64,000 nucleotides of DNA from Verrucomicrobiota bacterium (GCA_018239985.1 JAFEGK010000007.1:79976-143975); one strand, 5' to 3'. Positions 52,027 to 61,027 are shown, counted from the first letter of the stretch. Numbers and translations: made by a program. Notes: generated by a model from the letters alone, not told the origin.

Positions 52027-53046
52027 TTAAGGTCGCCAATAAGAGGAGAGCTCTTGCTGAAGAGCCGCGATATTGACATCTTCTCGATTAGAAAGAAGAA
52101 TCACAGTGAGATCTTGGTCAACATACCGATAAGCAGAAGCTCGAAATCCCTCTATCGACCCTTTGTGCCCAATCGCGTGGGTGACTTGATCGATAAACAA
52201 TCCGTAGCTATAGGTACCGGCTTGCACTTTAAATAGCTGCTCCGTGCTCTGTTTCGAAAGGAGTTTCCCCTCTTTTAGGGCCCGATCCCAATGATAAAGA
52301 TCCTCTACGGTGGAGGCAATCGCCCCGGCTCCATGAGGAAAGGACATCTCGATAAACTCGGCATTGACAATTTCCCCACCAGCATTCAGATGATACCCCG
52401 CAGCCCGATTCGGAATAATCTTTTGATTCCGATCGAGATAAGTCGAATGCATATTCAAAGGCCTAAAGAAATTTTCTTGAAGATACCGCTCGTACCCTAA
52501 ACCCGAAACCACCTCGACAATAGCCCCCAGGACGATATAGCCGGAGTTGGAATATTTAAACTTTTCCCCCGGCTCAAATTCCAAGGGAAGATCTTGAAAA
52601 TGGGCCATTACCTGCGCCGGTGTCGATGGTTGCCGTTGAATTTCTGCAAGATTGGGAAAATCGGTGATATCGGGGATCCCCGCCGTGTGCGTCAAAAGGT
52701 GATGGATCGTGATTTTGTCCCCATTAGGATAGTCTGGAAGATATTTGGTGATAGGATCTTGGACATCAAGCTTCCCCTGCTCTTGAAGCTGAAGAATTGC
52801 AACGGCAGTAAATTGCTTCGTAATCGACCCTAGACGAAAAACCGTCTGCGGACAATTAGGAATGCGGTGCTCGGCATTCGCCAGGCCATATCCCTTTGAG
52901 AACAGGACCTTTCCCCCTTTGGCCACAAGCACCGCCCCCTGAAATTGCTTTGCTTTCAGATAAGCATCGATTTTGCGATCGGGATTTCCAAAGCACAATG
53001 ATCCGATCAGCAGCAAAAATATCACTGTTTTAAGCCCCTTTAACAC
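52027..53046 (-). CDS. Exported class-C beta-lactamase-family serine hydrolase
   Basis: 339 residues, signal peptide after a GTG start (LKGLKTVIFLLLIGSLCFGN). Catalytic motifs are complete: SITK (S-x-x-K), YSN (Y-x-N) and HKGS (KTG equivalent). More like AmpH/PBP4*/esterase EstB types than resistance enzymes. It may act on peptidoglycan peptides or other periplasmic esters/amides. The gagggt ribosome-binding site supports GTG 53046. Confidence 0.87.
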   Translation of the reverse strand: MLKGLKTVIFLLLIGSLCFGNPDRKIDAYLKAKQFQGAVLVAKGGKVLFSKGYGLANAEHRIPNCPQTVFRLGSITKQFTAVAILQLQEQGKLDVQDPITKYLPDYPNGDKITIHHLLTHTAGIPDITDFPNLAEIQRQPSTPAQVMAHFQDLPLEFEPGEKFKYSNSGYIVLGAIVEVVSGLGYERYLQENFFRPLNMHSTYLDRNQKIIPNRAAGYHLNAGGEIVNAEFIEMSFPHGAGAIASTVEDLYHWDRALKEGKLLSKQSTEQLFKVQAGTYSYGLFIDQVTHAIGHKGSIEGFRASAYRYVDQDLTVILLSNREDVNIAALQQELSSYWRP

Positions 53047-53120
53047 GGCTTGAACCCTCTTATTTATATGTATGTAATGTTACACCATTACGCCAATATT
53101 TCTCAAGAAAAAATGTCAAA

Positions 53121-53936
53121 TCACTGAGGTTCAAAGAGTAATGGGGTTATGGGAGGAATCACTGCACGCCACCGCTCCCCTTTCTGCTCGGCAAGGAGCG
53201 CTTTAAAGCAGGGAATGAAAGGAAGATGCTCAATCGATTTACTGACCTTCTCTAATTCAGTCAAATCGCCAGTTTCATAGACCGAGCAAATCAGCTCCGG
53301 CCAAAGGTTCGCCATCCCGCAAATCGAGCCAGATGCTCCATAAGAGACCGCCTCTGGGATTTGCTTTTCGAATCCGACAAAGACTTGGAGTTTGGGGACA
53401 TTTTCTAATATCGCCTTGGTTAAAGGGAGATTACCTTCGCTTTCTTTAAGACCGATGATTTGGGGAAATTCGGCACAAAGAGTTCTGACAATGTTTATCG
53501 AAAGGGCCACTCCACTGAACTGCGGGATATGATAGAGAAGGATAGGTAAACTCGGGGCTTTCTCCAGCACTTTTCTGTAAAATGCCAATACCCCATCTTC
53601 GGTCACATCCTTATAAAAACTAGGCGGTGCGATGAGGGCCGCCAAACAACCATGCTCTGCAGCTGACTGGACCAAATCGATTGTATCTGGGAGGCAGGAG
53701 GAGCCATTTGCGATGATGATCTTCTTTGGATCTAATCCAAGTGAAGTGACCCGTTTGATGACTCGTCTCTTTTCTTCGAGAGAAAAGGAGCTCCCCTCAC
53801 CAGTGGTCCCAAATAAGACGACACCTTTGCATCCTCTTTTGATGAGATTCAAACAGTGCTCAGTCAGAGCATTTTCATCGCACTCAAAATCCGATCTAAG
53901 TGGAGTCAGCGCTGCTGCATAGATGCCGTTTTCCAT
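53121..53936 (-). CDS. DapA/NanA-family aldolase
   Basis: 271 residues, class I TIM barrel: AALTPLRSDFECDENAL, GTTGEGSSFSLEEKRRVI, catalytic Tyr in LLYHIPQ and Schiff-base Lys in IGLKESEG. Could be 4-hydroxy-tetrahydrodipicolinate synthase or a related pyruvate aldolase. Slightly shorter than DapA (about 290). Lysine/DAP pathway partners are not in the window. Confidence 0.83.
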   Translation of the reverse strand: MENGIYAAALTPLRSDFECDENALTEHCLNLIKRGCKGVVLFGTTGEGSSFSLEEKRRVIKRVTSLGLDPKKIIIANGSSCLPDTIDLVQSAAEHGCLAALIAPPSFYKDVTEDGVLAFYRKVLEKAPSLPILLYHIPQFSGVALSINIVRTLCAEFPQIIGLKESEGNLPLTKAILENVPKLQVFVGFEKQIPEAVSYGASGSICGMANLWPELICSVYETGDLTELEKVSKSIEHLPFIPCFKALLAEQKGERWRAVIPPITPLLFEPQ

Positions 53937-54030
53937 GAATCTAGAGTAGCTGAGATTGAATTGACTGAAAATAGGTAAATAATTATTTATTAATATTAGT
54001 GAAATTGCTCAATATAGCAGGAGAAAAATT

Positions 54031-54414
54031 ATGCACGAATCAGCAGTTATGATTGCAAAAATTATGGGACCATTTTTAGTTATTGTTGGGTTGTGGTTCC
54101 TTTTTTGTCAGGATCTTTTAACAAAATTACGCCTTAGTAGTGAAAAGAACTTTGGGATTTTATATGTCGCAGCCGTCATCAACGTTTTAATTGGCTTGAC
54201 CATTGTCGCTTTCTACAATGTATGGGCGTTAAACTGGGCCATCACAGTAACAGTTTTGGGTTGGTTTGCTGTTGTCCGCGGGATTTATATGATGTTCTTC
54301 CCAGGAAAATTCTTTGGCACAAAACAACCTGGTGGATTAGTTTTAAAGGTCTATGGACTTTTACCCTTAATCTGGGGCGCTCTATTACTCGTCGTTGCCT
54401 TTTATAAGAAATAA
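54031..54414 (+). CDS. Small four-helix membrane protein
   Basis: 127 residues, four transmembrane segments, no recognised motif beyond polar ends. Preceded by caggag (Shine-Dalgarno) before ATG 54031. The gene is followed by palindrome copy 5 and a lone element end. Function unknown. Confidence 0.65.
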   Translation: MHESAVMIAKIMGPFLVIVGLWFLFCQDLLTKLRLSSEKNFGILYVAAVINVLIGLTIVAFYNVWALNWAITVTVLGWFAVVRGIYMMFFPGKFFGTKQPGGLVLKVYGLLPLIWGALLLVVAFYKK

Positions 54415-54439
54415 GAGAATTCTATTTAGAAGCTGTACT

Positions 54440-54468
54440 AAAACCCAGGCCTTAAGACCTGGGTTTGT
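54440..54468. repeat. GTGAACCCAGGCC-type dispersed palindrome, copy 5
   Basis: aaaacccaggcc-ttaag-acctgggtttgtg, 25 bp beyond the stop of the membrane-protein gene. Confidence 0.75.
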
Positions 54469-54504
54469 GCCGGATGTAATTAGATAGCTCCGTTTTGAGC
54501 GTCT

Positions 54505-54527
54505 AAAAATTTTATTGAGATAGGTTC
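54505..54527 (+). repeat. Lone 23-bp terminus of the 44441-44610 element
   Basis: Identical over 23 bp to 44588-44610, including the gagataggttc end. No partner arm was seen nearby. It lies 56 bp upstream of the carbonic anhydrase ATG. Confidence 0.85.
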
Positions 54528-54582
54528 AGAGGGTAAAACTATAATGTTGCTAACTTAATCCCATTTTTCATATTTAGGAGAT

Positions 54583-55215
54583 ATGAAACATTTAATCTTA
54601 ACACTTCTCTTTTCTGTGACCCTATTTGCGCAAGGTGCAAAAGTTGCTTCCCCTGCTGAAGGTTATCAACTTCTCATGCAGGGCAATGAGCGTTTTGTCA
54701 AGGGTCAGCTCTTGCATCCCGATCGAGATGAAGTGCGAAGAGTCAAGACGGTCGCTGGGCAGACTCCATTCGGGACCATTTTGGGATGTTCCGATTCTCG
54801 CGTGCCCCCTGAGATTCTTTTTGACCAAGGGGTCGGAGATCTTTTTGTTGTCCGTGTCGCTGGGAATGTGGTGGGACCTATCGAGCTTGCCAGCATCGAA
54901 TATTCTGTCATCTACTTGGGATCGAAAATTCTGATTGTATTGGGGCATGAAAATTGTGGAGCTGTCGACGCTGTTCAACAAGGCAAAACCAAAGATATCG
55001 AGCCGATTGCCGAATTGATAAGTCCTGCAATTAAGCCCAATATGACTCTCGAAAATGCTGTGAAAGAGAATGTGAAAAATGTGGTGGGACAGCTTGAGAA
55101 AAATCCAGTCCTTGCCGACCTCATCAAGAAGAAGCAGTTTGCTGTTGTTGGTGGCTATTATGATTTAGTCTCTGGCAAGGTGATTGTTTTGACTCCTGCC
55201 CCCACTCATCGTTGA
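54583..55215 (+). CDS. Exported beta-class carbonic anhydrase
   Basis: 210 residues with signal peptide MKHLILTLLFSVTLFAQG. Zinc ligands: LGCSDSRVPPE (Cys, with the Asp-Arg dyad) and VLGHENCGAV (His and second Cys). It catalyses CO2 hydration in the periplasm. The aggag ribosome-binding site precedes ATG. Its last 92 bp overlap the convergent membrane-protein gene. Confidence 0.93.
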   Translation: MKHLILTLLFSVTLFAQGAKVASPAEGYQLLMQGNERFVKGQLLHPDRDEVRRVKTVAGQTPFGTILGCSDSRVPPEILFDQGVGDLFVVRVAGNVVGPIELASIEYSVIYLGSKILIVLGHENCGAVDAVQQGKTKDIEPIAELISPAIKPNMTLENAVKENVKNVVGQLEKNPVLADLIKKKQFAVVGGYYDLVSGKVIVLTPAPTHR

Positions 55216-56137
55216 TCCCTTCAGCGAGAATCGCGGCACTTTCTGTTCCGACAAATAACGGTAGTTTGCCCCAGAGAATGTTCATGAAATCAAAATCGTG
55301 TCTATTGGCCATGAACATGTACATCGAAGAGTCGAGCGTGATCGCAGATCCTATCCATTTCATCGTTCGAAAAGGCAATGCCATCAAAATCAACCCCAGG
55401 AAAGAGTGGTGGATGCGCATTTGATTGTTCCAATAATAGAGAGGAAAGATAATCGATAGGGCGGCTGTGAAAAGATGGAAGAGGCTGTTTTGCTTGTCCC
55501 CTTTGATGTAGTTATGAATCGCCAGCCCAAGATGAATTAGCCCCACAAAAGCATATTCTAAAAAGACGATCGGCTTGGTCTGAAATGGGAGGGAAATGGT
55601 CCACTTAAACCCCTCGGTGATGATGGGATAAACGACATAGCACCCCAGCGAAATCCCGGCAAGCGCTAAGAGCCCGATGATAGATGTCTTCAGGACGAGT
55701 TTGGCAATCCGTTTTTTCCCTTCGCTCAGCTCTTCGCCAGGTTGGATGGAAAATTGTTTAAAAAAGGCAGGCGCCTGCACAATGGCCTTGCCCAGATAGA
55801 AGATCGTCGTCAGGGCCAGAGGAATGGCTGCGCCTAAGGGAAGAAAACAGATAGCCCCATAAAAAGCAGCAGAAGAAAGGGCTAGAAACGCAATCAAAAG
55901 AAAGACATTTTTTGAAATCTTGAGGATCGTTTGCTGGAGGGTTTCATCTTTCTGAGGAGTAAAGGCCTCTATGAGCCGATTTTTGAATTCCTCGAGTTTT
56001 ACCAGTGGAAATCGGGGATTATTAATGATATTTTTTATCAATAAACCCGTTTCAATAGCCAAGGGTGCTCCCACAGCCAGCGCAGTGATAGTTCCCTGAT
56101 TTTGTTGCATCCAAGGCTTAATTGAATTAATACTCAT
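55124..56137 (-). CDS. Polytopic membrane protein of unknown function
   Basis: 337 residues with about seven to eight hydrophobic segments (for example VFLLIAFLALSSAAFYGAICFL and LTTIFYLGKAIVQAP), no motif recognised. The C-terminal 30 residues lie over the carbonic anhydrase gene, so they may be poorly conserved. A TATAAT box ends about 9 nt upstream of ATG 56137 on the minus strand. Confidence 0.6.
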   Translation of the reverse strand: MSINSIKPWMQQNQGTITALAVGAPLAIETGLLIKNIINNPRFPLVKLEEFKNRLIEAFTPQKDETLQQTILKISKNVFLLIAFLALSSAAFYGAICFLPLGAAIPLALTTIFYLGKAIVQAPAFFKQFSIQPGEELSEGKKRIAKLVLKTSIIGLLALAGISLGCYVVYPIITEGFKWTISLPFQTKPIVFLEYAFVGLIHLGLAIHNYIKGDKQNSLFHLFTAALSIIFPLYYWNNQMRIHHSFLGLILMALPFRTMKWIGSAITLDSSMYMFMANRHDFDFMNILWGKLPLFVGTESAAILAEGINDEWGQESKQSPCQRLNHNSHQQQQTASS

Positions 56138-56215
56138 AATTTATATATTATATCAATATTATAAATAATAAATCAATTATTAAAATTAAATATTCATTTA
56201 TATGACACGCAGTGG

Positions 56216-56221
56216 TATAAT
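56216..56221 (+). promoter_or_regulatory. Extended -10 box of the esterase gene
   Basis: TGG-TATAAT, consensus hexamer with TGn extension, 6 nt before ATG 56228. Confidence 0.55.
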
Positions 56222-56227
56222 CGTTTT

Positions 56228-57118
56228 ATGAAAAAAATTCTTTGTTTACTTAGCCTCTTTTGGATAGGAACTATGTCTGGTCAATCTTTATGGGAGCGAG
56301 ACCCTGGCGAGGTTCGCAATTCGATCAATGAACGGATTATGGCGATCTCTGCAGATACGGCGCCAGTCGAGTCTGTGGTCGACTTGGAAGTCGCTCTCTC
56401 GACTCCGATTCGTATTTATCGCCCAACTGATGAGCAAACACTTCCAGCTATTTTGTTTATTCATGGTGGAGCGTGGGTAGCCGGCAATCTCGATACCCAT
56501 GACAATTTAGCCCGTCTACTCTGCTCAGAAACAGGATCTATCGTCGTTTCAGTCTGCTATCTCAATGCCCGGGAAGGCAAGTTCCCACTCCCTCTAGAAC
56601 AATGTTATGAAGCGCTCCAATGGGCCATGCAGAATCTCAATCCCCCATCTCTGATTGTCGTCGGCGACAGCGCGGGGGGCAATTTGGCCGCTGCATTATG
56701 CCTGATGACGCGGGATCGGGGTGGCCCGGCAATTGATGCACAGGTGCTCATCAATCCAGCGACCGATTTGAGCTATGGTATCGAGCAGAAAAATGACCCT
56801 TTCGATTCTTTTAGATGGCAAACTAAGCAATACCTGACAGATCCCAAAGATGGAGAAAATCGCTATGTCTCCCCTTTGCGTGCAGAAGATTTGCGCGGTC
56901 TACCCGAGGCTTTGATCGTCTTAGCTGAATATGATCTGCTGCGCGAGATGGGGCAGAAATTTGCCGATCGCTTATCAGCCGCAGGAGTTCCGACGACGGT
57001 CTTTTGCCAGAAAGGGGTCGACCATTTAGCAGGCCACGGCGCAAGGGCTTCAGAGCAGGCGAAAGAATCACTCGATTACGTCATTCATTGGGTTAATCAA
57101 CGAGGAGACGAAAATTGA
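56228..57118 (+). CDS. Exported HSL-type alpha/beta-hydrolase (esterase)
   Basis: 296 residues with signal peptide MKKILCLLSLFWIGTMSGQS. HGGAWVAGN (oxyanion hole HGGG/A type), nucleophile elbow GDSAGGNLA, acid in AEYDLL, and His in GVDHLAGHG. Carboxylesterase or lipase of the hormone-sensitive group. No Shine-Dalgarno; the extended -10 ends 6 nt before the ATG. Overlaps the HAD gene by 4 bp. Confidence 0.88.
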   Translation: MKKILCLLSLFWIGTMSGQSLWERDPGEVRNSINERIMAISADTAPVESVVDLEVALSTPIRIYRPTDEQTLPAILFIHGGAWVAGNLDTHDNLARLLCSETGSIVVSVCYLNAREGKFPLPLEQCYEALQWAMQNLNPPSLIVVGDSAGGNLAAALCLMTRDRGGPAIDAQVLINPATDLSYGIEQKNDPFDSFRWQTKQYLTDPKDGENRYVSPLRAEDLRGLPEALIVLAEYDLLREMGQKFADRLSAAGVPTTVFCQKGVDHLAGHGARASEQAKESLDYVIHWVNQRGDEN

Positions 57119-57852
57119 ACCATAAGGCAATTATTTTTGATTGCGACGGAACGCTAGTCGACAGTGAATATGCCCATTATTTATCGTGGCAATATGCTTT
57201 GCAAAATCAGGGGAGCGATCTCTCTGAAGAGGAATATGCCTTTTACGTTGGGAAGGGTGTAGAGGCCAATGCAAGGCTGATGGCAGAAAAAATTGGCTCT
57301 AAGGCTGTGCAGACGATTCTTCACGACAAGATGGTCCGCTATTTTCAGATCAAGCACACGGGCTTGCCCCCCATTTCTTCGACCATCGAATTCATTCATC
57401 GGCTCGCTTTGGAAAAAAAGTCATTGGGGCTAAAATTTGGCCTGGCGTCGGCAGCACCGAAAGAAGAGATTTTATCCCATTTATCCCATTTGGGAATTGG
57501 CAAATTCTTCGATATTGTCCTCTCTGGGATCGACGATTTACACTCCTATTCTGATCCTGAAGGGGTCAATAAGCCTAAACCTTATATTTATTTGCATGCT
57601 GCCAAAGAGCTGGGGGTTTCGCCTCAGCAATGTGTTGTGATCGAAGATAGTGCAACGGGAGTGACTGCCGGAGTGAAAGCGGGCTGCATAACGATTGCTG
57701 TACCCAACCGGTCGACCCGCTACCAAGATCTTTCCCACGCCCATTTGAGAATAGAGTCTTTTGGTAATATCGGCGTGAAAGAGTTCTTTGAGTTGATCAG
57801 AAGGCGAGCTGAGTCCCAAACACAAAGCTGTTGTACCACTTATCCTGTTTGA
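57115..57852 (+). CDS. HAD-family phosphatase
   Basis: 245 residues: FDCDGTLVDSE (nucleophile Asp), LASAAPKEEI (motif II region), VNKPKPYIYLHAAKELG (Lys) and CVVIEDSATGVTAGVKAG (acidic motif IV). Fits the beta-phosphoglucomutase/phosphoglycolate branch. TTG start at 57115 with gaggag upstream. Overlaps the esterase gene, and its 3' end overlaps the convergent barrel gene by 56 bp. Confidence 0.85.
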   Translation: MNHKAIIFDCDGTLVDSEYAHYLSWQYALQNQGSDLSEEEYAFYVGKGVEANARLMAEKIGSKAVQTILHDKMVRYFQIKHTGLPPISSTIEFIHRLALEKKSLGLKFGLASAAPKEEILSHLSHLGIGKFFDIVLSGIDDLHSYSDPEGVNKPKPYIYLHAAKELGVSPQQCVVIEDSATGVTAGVKAGCITIAVPNRSTRYQDLSHAHLRIESFGNIGVKEFFELIRRRAESQTQSCCTTYPV

Positions 57853-58429
57853 AATTTCTCAGCATGAAAAAAAGGTCGAGGTTAATCCTACAGAAAGAAA
57901 GGGAAAATTCGATGGGAGTAAAACGATTCTCTGTCACTTGTTTTTGTTCGAAGTTATAGAAGAGTTCATCGTAGAAATTGATAGAAACCAAGGGACAAAG
58001 GCAGACGGGAATTTTGAACATCAGCCGCTCACGCAGTGTATAGCGTAGATCTGAAATATGCTGCCTCTTGATGATCTCCAATCGATTCCGCCATTCTACG
58101 GTGACCCGCGCAAATTCAAAGATGGGAATCACTTCTAATTCCAGTCTACTTGTCGTGTTAAAGGAGGAGGCTCCTCGTGGCTTACTATAGATGAAACTAT
58201 AATGAGCCTCTAAATCTAACCAACATAAAGGGCGAAAAGAGACATTTTGAGTAATCCGGTAATAATAAAATCTTGTGATGTCTTTATCTAAGCGGACAAG
58301 GCCCGATAGATAGGCTCTGAAGGCTCCGCATTTAAATTGTGTGTTTTGAAAATATTGCCAATACTCCACATCCCAGTCAGAGGCATAGACGCTACTGGTA
58401 ATTAAAAGTCCCAGGATGATTTTTCGCAT
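57797..58429 (-). CDS. Outer-membrane beta-barrel, DUF2490-like
   Basis: 210 residues with a signal peptide (MRKIILGLLITSSVYASD). Alternating aromatic strands (YFQNTQFKCGAFRAYLSGLV, RFYYYRITQNVSFRPLCWLDLEAHYSFIY) and the final Phe (FVFGTQLAF) typical of barrel insertion. Resembles DUF2490 proteins. Function unknown. Confidence 0.75.
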   Translation of the reverse strand: MRKIILGLLITSSVYASDWDVEYWQYFQNTQFKCGAFRAYLSGLVRLDKDITRFYYYRITQNVSFRPLCWLDLEAHYSFIYSKPRGASSFNTTSRLELEVIPIFEFARVTVEWRNRLEIIKRQHISDLRYTLRERLMFKIPVCLCPLVSINFYDELFYNFEQKQVTENRFTPIEFSLSFCRINLDLFFMLRNFKQDKWYNSFVFGTQLAF

Positions 58430-58486
58430 AGTACAAGGCTACAGGCCGAACAAATTCTTGTAAAGATTCGCCCTTTTAATTAAGAT

Positions 58487-58645
58487 CGTAACCTCGACTT
58501 TGCAACTTTTTTGGTCCACCAGGCTCGGGATATTTGTTCGCCGGGGAGTTATTTAAACTGGGTAGGGGTTAGAAACCCCTACCCAGTTTAAATAATCTCC
58601 CAGTTTGACCATAGGTCAAACGTAAGTTGCAAAGTCGAGGTAACG
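58487..58645. repeat. Nested inverted repeat element
   Basis: Outer arms 58487-58508 and 58624-58645 (cctcgactttgcaactt / complement) match at 21 of 22. The inner arms 58543-58570 and 58574-58601 (gggagttatttaaactgggt onwards) are near-perfect over 28 bp, with the tight loop aga. Sequence between outer and inner arms does not pair. It occupies most of the gap before the 58680 gene. Confidence 0.9.
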
Positions 58646-58679
58646 CACGTCCACCAAAAATAAATAAGGAGACCACAAT

Positions 58680-59102
58680 ATGTATTTCAACACCAAAACC
58701 GTTTTGTCAGCTCTAATGATTCTCCTGTGCGGCATTTGCATAGAAGGAGAGGCCAAAAGCAAAAAGAAGAAAGATAAGCATAGTTCATCTCATTCCAAAT
58801 CAAAAAAGAATAAGAATAAAAGCAAGAAAAGCAAGGATGATTATACCTATACACTTCCTGAAGCGGCACCTGTAACAGTCATCGAGAAACCAAAAGAGCA
58901 ACCTGTTTCCCCAACTCCTAAAGTCGAAGATAAACCTGTCGTGAAGGCAGAGGAAATCAAAGATCCCTATATCGAACCAGAAACTCTAAAAGAAGAAATT
59001 GCAGCTGAGCCCGAGGAATATGTTCCCGAGCATGCTGAAGCCCCTTTAGAGCATGTTGCAGAGCAACATGAGGCTGACTTCACATCTGAAGTTAAGTCTT
59101 AA
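58680..59102 (+). CDS. Exported low-complexity Lys- then Glu/Pro-rich protein
   Basis: 140 residues: signal peptide (MYFNTKTVLSALMILLCGICIEGEA), then a strongly basic Lys/Ser/His stretch (SKKKKDKHSSSHSKSKKNK) and an acidic Glu/Pro tail (EKPKEQPVSPTPKVEDKP). Likely unstructured, periplasmic or envelope-associated; no family recognised. The aaggaga site precedes the ATG and a terminator follows. Confidence 0.62.
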   Translation: MYFNTKTVLSALMILLCGICIEGEAKSKKKKDKHSSSHSKSKKNKNKSKKSKDDYTYTLPEAAPVTVIEKPKEQPVSPTPKVEDKPVVKAEEIKDPYIEPETLKEEIAAEPEEYVPEHAEAPLEHVAEQHEADFTSEVKS

Positions 59103-59106
59103 TTTT

Positions 59107-59141
59107 AAAGCTCCACGAACCCAAGTTTATGGAGCTTTTTA
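59107..59141 (+). terminator. Rho-independent terminator
   Basis: aaagctcca (59107-59115) and tggagcttt (59130-59138) stem with a 14-nt loop followed by T. 5 nt after the stop codon. Confidence 0.8.
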
Positions 59142-59198
59142 TTATTCCTAAAAAATGCTATAATAATGGATGGGTGTATCACTATATTAAAAAAATAA

Positions 59199-59795
59199 AT
59201 GATTAGATCGGCGACAACAAAGCTATATAATTGGGCCACGGAGAAGGCAACTTCTTCTAAAGCCCCCTTGTGGATCGGTCTCATCTTCTTTCTTGAGATC
59301 TTCTTACTGCTCCCCTTGGATGCAGTGATGATCTTTTTCTGTTTGCAGAATATTAGAAAAACTTTTCTTTACATTGTGATTGCCGCCCTGGCTTCGACCC
59401 TATCGGGTGTTATGGGCTATTTATTGGGTCATTTCCTCTGGGATTTTATCGGCCCCTATGTGGTTCCCCATCTGATTTCGGCCTCTTTCTTCGATCGTTT
59501 AAGCGGCCACCTTAACGCCTATACCAGCTGGGCTGTCTTCATCAGTGCGCTTCTACCGCTGCCTCTAAAGGCCTTTAGCTTAGCTTCTGGGGCCTTCCAC
59601 CTTAATCTGGCCGGCTATATCTTTGGCTTGCTTGCTGCAAGGCTGCTCCGATTCACCCTTATTGGGACGGTCGTCCTCCTGTGGGGTGAAAAAGTCAAAA
59701 CGATTGTTGATAAACATTTTCACAACATCTCGATCGCCATCATTCTGAAGCTTTTGGGCGCCGCCTTTTTTATCTGGTTCTTTGCTGCCGAGTAG
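59199..59795 (+). CDS. DedA/VTT-domain membrane protein
   Basis: 198 residues, about five helices, with MGYLLGHFLWDFIGPYVVP and the later ALLPLPLKAFSLASGAFHLNL resembling the SNARE-associated/DedA family. Likely a lipid- or proton-linked transporter, membrane-homeostasis role. Convergent overlap with the DAACS gene of 26 bp. Confidence 0.76.
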   Translation: MIRSATTKLYNWATEKATSSKAPLWIGLIFFLEIFLLLPLDAVMIFFCLQNIRKTFLYIVIAALASTLSGVMGYLLGHFLWDFIGPYVVPHLISASFFDRLSGHLNAYTSWAVFISALLPLPLKAFSLASGAFHLNLAGYIFGLLAARLLRFTLIGTVVLLWGEKVKTIVDKHFHNISIAIILKLLGAAFFIWFFAAE

Positions 59796-60963
59796 TCGGC
59801 AAGAGCCTCTGAAGTCCCATCCACACCCGTTCAAACACTCGGCATAGCGCCCCATTAGCCATCACGTTCGATGAGGTGACGATCGGATCGAGGATCACAT
59901 TGAAGGCCAAAATGATCGCTATCATCTCTGGGGTAAAGGAAAGGTAGGTCTCATAAATGGGGAGCATAATGAAAATCGCTCCGCCGATTACCGCTGCTGT
60001 TGCAAAACGGGCAAGGACAAACATAACGGTGAAGTTTACCAGTGTGTTCAAATCGGGAGGGTGGCCGTAGAAGTGATTGTAGATTAAAAAGCACAAAAAC
60101 GTGTTGATGATGCAGTCCCCAATCTGCTGGATATTGGTGGTTGCAGGAATAATCGCTTTGGCAAATTCGGGATTCTGAAGATTTTTGCCAGCCCCTTCGA
60201 TGGTCCAGGGCATGGTGGAAAGGCTGCAGCCAGAAGTGAATGCGATTGCTCCGGCGGGGGTAAGGTTTTTCAAGCTTTGAAATGCCCCACGCCACGATCC
60301 GCTGCCTATTAAAAATAGGAAGAAAATATAGAGGATCAAAAAACCGAGCATCCAGACGAGCAAAACCGCATAATGGGCAAAAATGTGTCGCAGGATTTCA
60401 GTCTGATGCATCCGGGCGACAAAGCCTAAGATGAAGAGAGGGATGAGGCGAGAAAATACTCGAGTTAAAATCCATTGAACAATCCCTTTTCCTCGAGCAA
60501 TCCATCCTCTAAGCACGTTCTGTTTGCCGATAATGGCAATGGAGCCTAAAACCAGCCCCAATAGGGTCCCTTTATCCGCCGACCACCATGCTGGCTTTGT
60601 GAAAGGCAGGCGCCATAGGGGGCTGAAATCAACGTTAATTGCTGGCATCTGAATCGGAGGGAGAAAATCGGCCGCAATGTGTCCTCCACCGAGGGCAAAC
60701 CAAACACTGGAAAAATTCGAAATCCCTTCGAAAAGAAACAATGCCAAAATAAACAACGGTGCCCGTTTCTCAAATGAGCAAATCGTATGTGCAATGAATA
60801 ATCCAACAGTCACAGGCAAAAGCCAAACGAGTAGATCTTTAATGAAGACACTGACAGTGTAGAACCCCTGATGCAAAGCAGGCGGTAACGAATTTGCAAT
60901 GAAGAGATAGATTCCGATGACTAGGAGCACCTGAATGCCCCGATTTTTGAAAAGACCCAACAT
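59770..60963 (-). CDS. Dicarboxylate/amino acid:cation symporter (DAACS)
   Basis: 397 residues. Signature blocks: SGCSLSTMPWTIEGAGKNL, AIIPATTNIQQIGDCI and LDPIVTSSNVMANGAL, the HP1, TM7 and TM8-like motifs of glutamate/aspartate transporters. Imports dicarboxylates or amino acids with Na+ or H+. About eight helices. A minus-strand CATAGT near the ATG may be its promoter. Confidence 0.85.
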   Translation of the reverse strand: MLGLFKNRGIQVLLVIGIYLFIANSLPPALHQGFYTVSVFIKDLLVWLLPVTVGLFIAHTICSFEKRAPLFILALFLFEGISNFSSVWFALGGGHIAADFLPPIQMPAINVDFSPLWRLPFTKPAWWSADKGTLLGLVLGSIAIIGKQNVLRGWIARGKGIVQWILTRVFSRLIPLFILGFVARMHQTEILRHIFAHYAVLLVWMLGFLILYIFFLFLIGSGSWRGAFQSLKNLTPAGAIAFTSGCSLSTMPWTIEGAGKNLQNPEFAKAIIPATTNIQQIGDCIINTFLCFLIYNHFYGHPPDLNTLVNFTVMFVLARFATAAVIGGAIFIMLPIYETYLSFTPEMIAIILAFNVILDPIVTSSNVMANGALCRVFERVWMGLQRLLPTTRQQRTR

Positions 60964-61013
60964 ATACGACTATGCTATGTCTTTTTTTCATAGATGAAAA
61001 CGTAAAAATTTTG

Positions 61014-61019
61014 TATACT
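61014..61019 (+). promoter_or_regulatory. -10 box of GxxExxY-thiL-nfi
   Basis: TATACT ending 8 nt before ATG 61028; no Shine-Dalgarno. Confidence 0.45.
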
Positions 61020-61027
61020 GTCACATC

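Noticed and set aside
52027..53046. Antibiotic-resistance beta-lactamase
   Set aside because: SITK/YSN/HKG motifs and size fit the broad class-C-like serine hydrolase group; nothing points specifically to drug hydrolysis.
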